DNA from: Leidyana gryllorum EB-2025a
Lineage: Eukaryota; Apicomplexa
Length of the DNA: 43,922 bases
NCBI GenBank assembly: GCA_048772705.1
Contig: JBLWGC010000055.1
Coordinates: forward strand, 1-43,922
Direction: 5' to 3'
Positions 41,729-43,922 of this stretch are shown here, one piece after another; the stretch's first letter is position 1, and the number at the start of each line of letters is the position of its first letter. Made by a program: the position numbers and the translations under genes. Under the pieces are notes generated by a model. The model was not told the origin of the DNA, made no database searches, and saw nothing but the letters and a program-made list of their open reading frames with translations.

Positions 41729-42815
41729 AGTCGCCCAGGGTCTTCTCGTTTGGCCCTGGGCCACTCTGAAAATCCTGTTCGTCCAGTGCAAATACTCGCC
41801 GCGCTCCTCCCGTGATATTTCCGGACTCCGTTCTCGCCATCTTGGCTCCGCGTTTGTCGTCTCGTGGGTAGTTGCACCGCCAAGCAGGGTGGTCCGCAGC
41901 CCCGCAGTTGAAACAGCGACGGTCCCGAACGCACTGATCGTATGAGTATTGGCATCTCCTTCCCACACGTCCCGCCGGTCGTGCGAGGGCAAAGCATTGT
42001 TCTGGGGGCATTCTTTTGACCTGGCCCACCGCGGTGGCGTACTGCAGGGCTCGTTGGCAGATAGTGTCGATGTCGGCGCCGATGTACTGGGCCAGTGCCA
42101 TTTTGTCACTCGTCGGAAGCCCACGGAAGAATAGGTTTGTCCTGGTACTCTGCGGAATTTCGGTTGGAATGCCTCTGTTGAGTGTTCGGAAGGTAGAGAC
42201 GTATGATTCCATGCTGTGGGTCTTTGTGAGGTTTGTCAGCCGTGCCAGATCATCTTCGATTGTGTGGATTGTGTCAAACTCTTGAATGAGTTGGCGGGTG
42301 AAGTCGCTCCACGTCGCGTTGACCAGGTTGGGTTTGGCCAGCAGCCATCTTGCCGCGGAATCGGTGAGTAGTCCGCAGGCGGCACGAACCTTTGATTGGT
42401 CATCCGCCACGTCGTGCGCTAGGAACTTCGCGGCGCAGCTATCTATCCAGTCTCGTCCTCGGGAGCCGGGCGTCCCACTGAAGGGATGATGTTTCTTGAG
42501 AGCTTGCTGAGCTCTCTGCTGTTTGTGATCGTCGCCGTAGTCCTGTCGGTCGGTATTGGTGGGTGCGGATTGCGGCGGTGGCTGGATTATCTGGCTAAGC
42601 ATTCTGAGAAGCGACTGTAGGTCTGCCTGTCGTACTGCCTCCGTTGGTGGTGTCAGGGTCCCGTGCGGCCCCTTCGTGTTCGCGTTGTCTATGCTGGTGT
42701 CGTTCAGCATATCGTTCTCTCGTGAGGTGGCGTGGTGATTAGTAGGGGACGCACTGCTACCAGTGTAACCGGTCGGCCGGTTAGCGCGAGTACCGCTACG
42801 TAGACTAACTCCCAT
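41727..42815 (-). CDS. E7b gag
   Basis: About 362 residues. ATG at 42815 in the LTR (MGVSLRSGT), chosen by alignment with the other families although the frame is open further upstream. It reads through the primer-binding site as Thr-Gly-Ser-Ser-Ala. A capsid-like region (HPFSGTPGSRGRDWIDSC) is followed by a CCHC knuckle (CFNCGAADHPAWRC) near residue 310. Confidence 0.92.
   Translation of the reverse strand: MGVSLRSGTRANRPTGYTGSSASPTNHHATSRENDMLNDTSIDNANTKGPHGTLTPPTEAVRQADLQSLLRMLSQIIQPPPQSAPTNTDRQDYGDDHKQQRAQQALKKHHPFSGTPGSRGRDWIDSCAAKFLAHDVADDQSKVRAACGLLTDSAARWLLAKPNLVNATWSDFTRQLIQEFDTIHTIEDDLARLTNLTKTHSMESYVSTFRTLNRGIPTEIPQSTRTNLFFRGLPTSDKMALAQYIGADIDTICQRALQYATAVGQVKRMPPEQCFALARPAGRVGRRCQYSYDQCVRDRRCFNCGAADHPAWRCNYPRDDKRGAKMARTESGNITGGARRVFALDEQDFQSGPGPNEKTLGD
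42750..42762 (-). promoter_or_regulatory. E7b primer-binding site
   Basis: Minus-strand TGGTAGCAGTGCG, one base from the LTR. Confidence 0.85.
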
Positions 42816-42920
42816 TCGGAATCTCTGTCCCCCTGTTCTGTTTGTGTCGTATGCGTGCAATGAAAAACCTTCATAGTTGTCTAGTCCCAATTAGCCGTTT
42901 CCAGCCTTTGCCGGCCTACA
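42764..42920 (-). repeat. E7b 5' LTR
   Basis: 157 bp, identical by eye to the other three family-7 LTRs. Confidence 0.94.
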
Positions 42921-42931
42921 CACTGCTACCA
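42921..42931 (-). promoter_or_regulatory. E6 primer-binding site, cut by E7b
   Basis: Eleven bases (CACTGCTACCA on the + strand) next to the E6 5' LTR. The rest of the site is on the other side of E7b at 38117-38124, which is how the CACTG duplication is recognised. Confidence 0.85.
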
Positions 42932-42932
42932 G

Positions 42933-43101
42933 TGTAAGCCCCCGTAGGGGGAATGCGACGGCTGCGTAGGTCCATTTTTGGTTCTGTTCCCAGTTCGGGT
43001 TCTGTCCTCCTCTCTGTTTGTAGCTACTGTCATGCACGCTCGAAAAACCTATGCTTTTGTGTGTCCCACACATGTTTGGCTCTTCGGCTTAGCCTGCTAC
43101 A
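42933..43101 (-). repeat. E6 5' LTR
   Basis: 169 bp, about one difference from 28721-28889. It contains the E6 gag start at 42975. Confidence 0.92.
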
Positions 43102-43194
43102 GGCGACGAGCTAATGTATAAAGTCAAATGGATGGGCTATAACGACGAGACATGGGAGACAGCGACGACAGTGCTCGAAGCACAAGGACAAGAC
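43102..43194 (+). pseudogene. E4 right piece (chromodomain)
   Basis: Continues the E4 chromodomain after E6 (YKVKWMGYNDETWE, then VLEAQGQD). It starts with the right copy of GGCGA. It breaks off at 43194 at about the residue where the left E4 piece (21248) takes up. Confidence 0.82.
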
Positions 43195-43791
43195 TAGTTT
43201 GCCTGTAACCTTTGGTTCGGCGTTTCGGTCGGCTTCGATGGCTGTTGTGACTGCTGTTTGCTTTTGGATTATGTGGTTTATGTGTGTTTATCGCTGCATT
43301 GTACTGTGTTTGCGTGTTTGCGACTGTTTAGCTTTCAATTCTCTACACGTTGCGGTTGCTGTAGCGTGCGCAAGTAAGGTCTGATGTGGTGTGTATTGTG
43401 CTAATAAAAGACTGTGACGATATAGCTGTGTTGCTTAGTATGTTGACAGGTATCGTGCTTGTTATGTATTGATTTGTGAGACTATATGAGCTGGAGATGC
43501 ATGATTGTATGAGTGTATGGCGTGTATTTTGGTAACTGTGCTGTGATGTGTAGTATGCTCAGTTTGCTAAAGTGAATATGGAGCAACTTGGAAGGTTATG
43601 TGTGAGTGATATTGGTTTAGATGGTTTGTCTGTTAGGGTGTGAGGGGTCTAGAGTGAGTTAGCGATTCGCTCGTTGATTGAGGGAGTATTTGTAGACGTA
43701 TAAAAGCTTGTAATGCTAGATATAGGGGGATCAATGAGATTCAGTTGAATTGAGAGTGTTGAGAAGAATGTCATGAGTCCAATGCGTATCG
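43195..43791. other. Right flank, no gene recognised
   Basis: T/G-rich host sequence resembling the left flank in composition. There is an AATAAA-type motif near 43400 (GCTAATAAAAG), but no coding frame upstream that it could serve. Short frames here have no recognisable domain. Confidence 0.6.
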
Positions 43792-43922
43792 TGGACATTA
43801 TTTATCGGAGTGAATGGGAATTTGTAAGAATATGCGGATGGAGTCAAGTTATGCATAGGATTTGAGTGTTGATTCGGACGACATGAATTTGGCTAATGAT
43901 AGGTAGGTTAATAGGAGTATAT
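43792..43922. repeat. Right copy of the window-edge direct repeat
   Basis: Aligns with 1-131 in the same orientation with about four mismatches and runs to the last base of the window. Confidence 0.85.

Larger units (their letters stand above)
38125..42920 (-). mobile_element. E7b, Ty3/gypsy chromovirus, looks whole
   Basis: 4,796 bp with identical 157-bp LTRs (38125-38281, 42764-42920) and the duplication CACTG (38120-38124, 42921-42925). No break seen in gag or pol. It landed inside the primer-binding site of E6. Together with E7a it forms an inverted repeat of almost 4.8 kb with a 2.9-kb spacer. Confidence 0.95.
28721..43101 (-). mobile_element. E6, Ty3/gypsy chromovirus, interrupted by E7a and E7b
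   Basis: 169-bp LTRs (28721-28889, 42933-43101) with about one difference and the duplication GGCGA on both sides (28716-28720, 43102-43106). Own parts: integrase-chromodomain piece 28885-30431, protease-RT-RNase H piece 35235-37107, gag 37104-38124, primer-binding site 42921-42931. Without the insertions it would be about 4.8 kb, the same size as its neighbours. Apart from the two insertions its frames look open. LTR ends are TGTAGCAGG...GGGGCTTACA. Confidence 0.93.

Noticed and set aside
3290-42738. Many antisense frames of 60-150 codons opposite gag and pol
   Set aside because: They mirror real genes on the other strand, appear again in each sister copy, and show no domains of their own.
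3296-42931. tRNA genes suggested by the repeated TGGTAGCAGTGCG
   Set aside because: Only 13 bases match the end of a tRNA and each sits one base from an LTR; these are primer-binding sites.
3113-43101. An env-like gene, making these elements retrovirus-like
   Set aside because: Pol runs to or into the 3' LTR in all families, so there is no room for a third gene, and no membrane-type frame is seen.
43195-43791. 3' end of a host gene because of AATAAA near 43400
   Set aside because: No coding frame lies upstream other than the E4 remnant; a single AATAAA in A/T/G-rich DNA is expected by chance.
1-43922. Circular contig with overlapping ends
   Set aside because: The 131-bp edge repeats differ at about four positions, which a single circular molecule would not show, unless from assembly error.

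Overview
The window is eukaryotic nuclear DNA and is almost wholly a nest of LTR retrotransposons of the Ty3/gypsy chromovirus type (Gag with a CCHC zinc knuckle; protease, reverse transcriptase, RNase H, integrase with a GPY/F-type module, and a C-terminal chromodomain). No host protein gene, rRNA, tRNA gene or CRISPR array can be supported. The host cannot be named; a fungus, alga or other unicellular eukaryote would fit. The primer-binding sites point to an initiator tRNA-Met with an A1:U72 end pair, as in eukaryotes.

Layout. 1-533 is low-complexity T/G-rich flank whose first 131 bases recur at the right edge (43792-43922). 535-1735 is a degenerate 11-bp minisatellite. 1703-2770 is a host repeat unit of about 1.07 kb, duplicated in tandem: the second copy begins at 2771 but is cut into three parts (2771-3112, 7916-7978, 20611-21246) by two elements. 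E1 (3113-7915, + strand, TSD TGGGG) sits in its first gap. E2 (7979-20610, - strand, TSD TGAGG) sits in its second gap. E2 is itself split by family-3 elements: E3a (11062-19778, - strand), into which a whole-looking sister, E3b (12452-17345, TSD TAGAC), has jumped. From 21247 to 43194 lies E4 (+ strand), which looks circularly permuted and carries two insertions: E5 (23892-28653, - strand) and E6 (28721-43101, - strand, TSD GGCGA). E6 carries two copies of family 7 in opposite orientation: E7a (30432-35229, +, TSD TTGCT) and E7b (38125-42920, -, TSD CACTG). 43195-43922 is flank.

Every measurable LTR pair is 99-100% identical, so all of this is recent. E3b and E7b look whole. E1 and E7a have about one break each and E5 about two. 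E6 is interrupted only by insertions. E2, E3a and E4 are broken remnants.

The strongest signals shared by these families are architectural. (1) The gag start codon lies inside the LTR, and the frame runs through the LTR end and the primer-binding site, so the tRNA-complementary site is translated as Gly-Ser-Ser-Ala/Thr; the phase is kept in all seven families. (2) In four families the polypurine tract encodes a Gly-rich Pol tail and the stop codon is supplied by the first bases of the 3' LTR. (3) Five of seven otherwise dissimilar LTRs carry the same GTGTCTC...GAGACAC stem-loop 27-66 nt upstream of the gag start, three of them with a GGCCGG-type palindromic centre. Together they suggest a very compact lineage with a conserved leader RNA structure.
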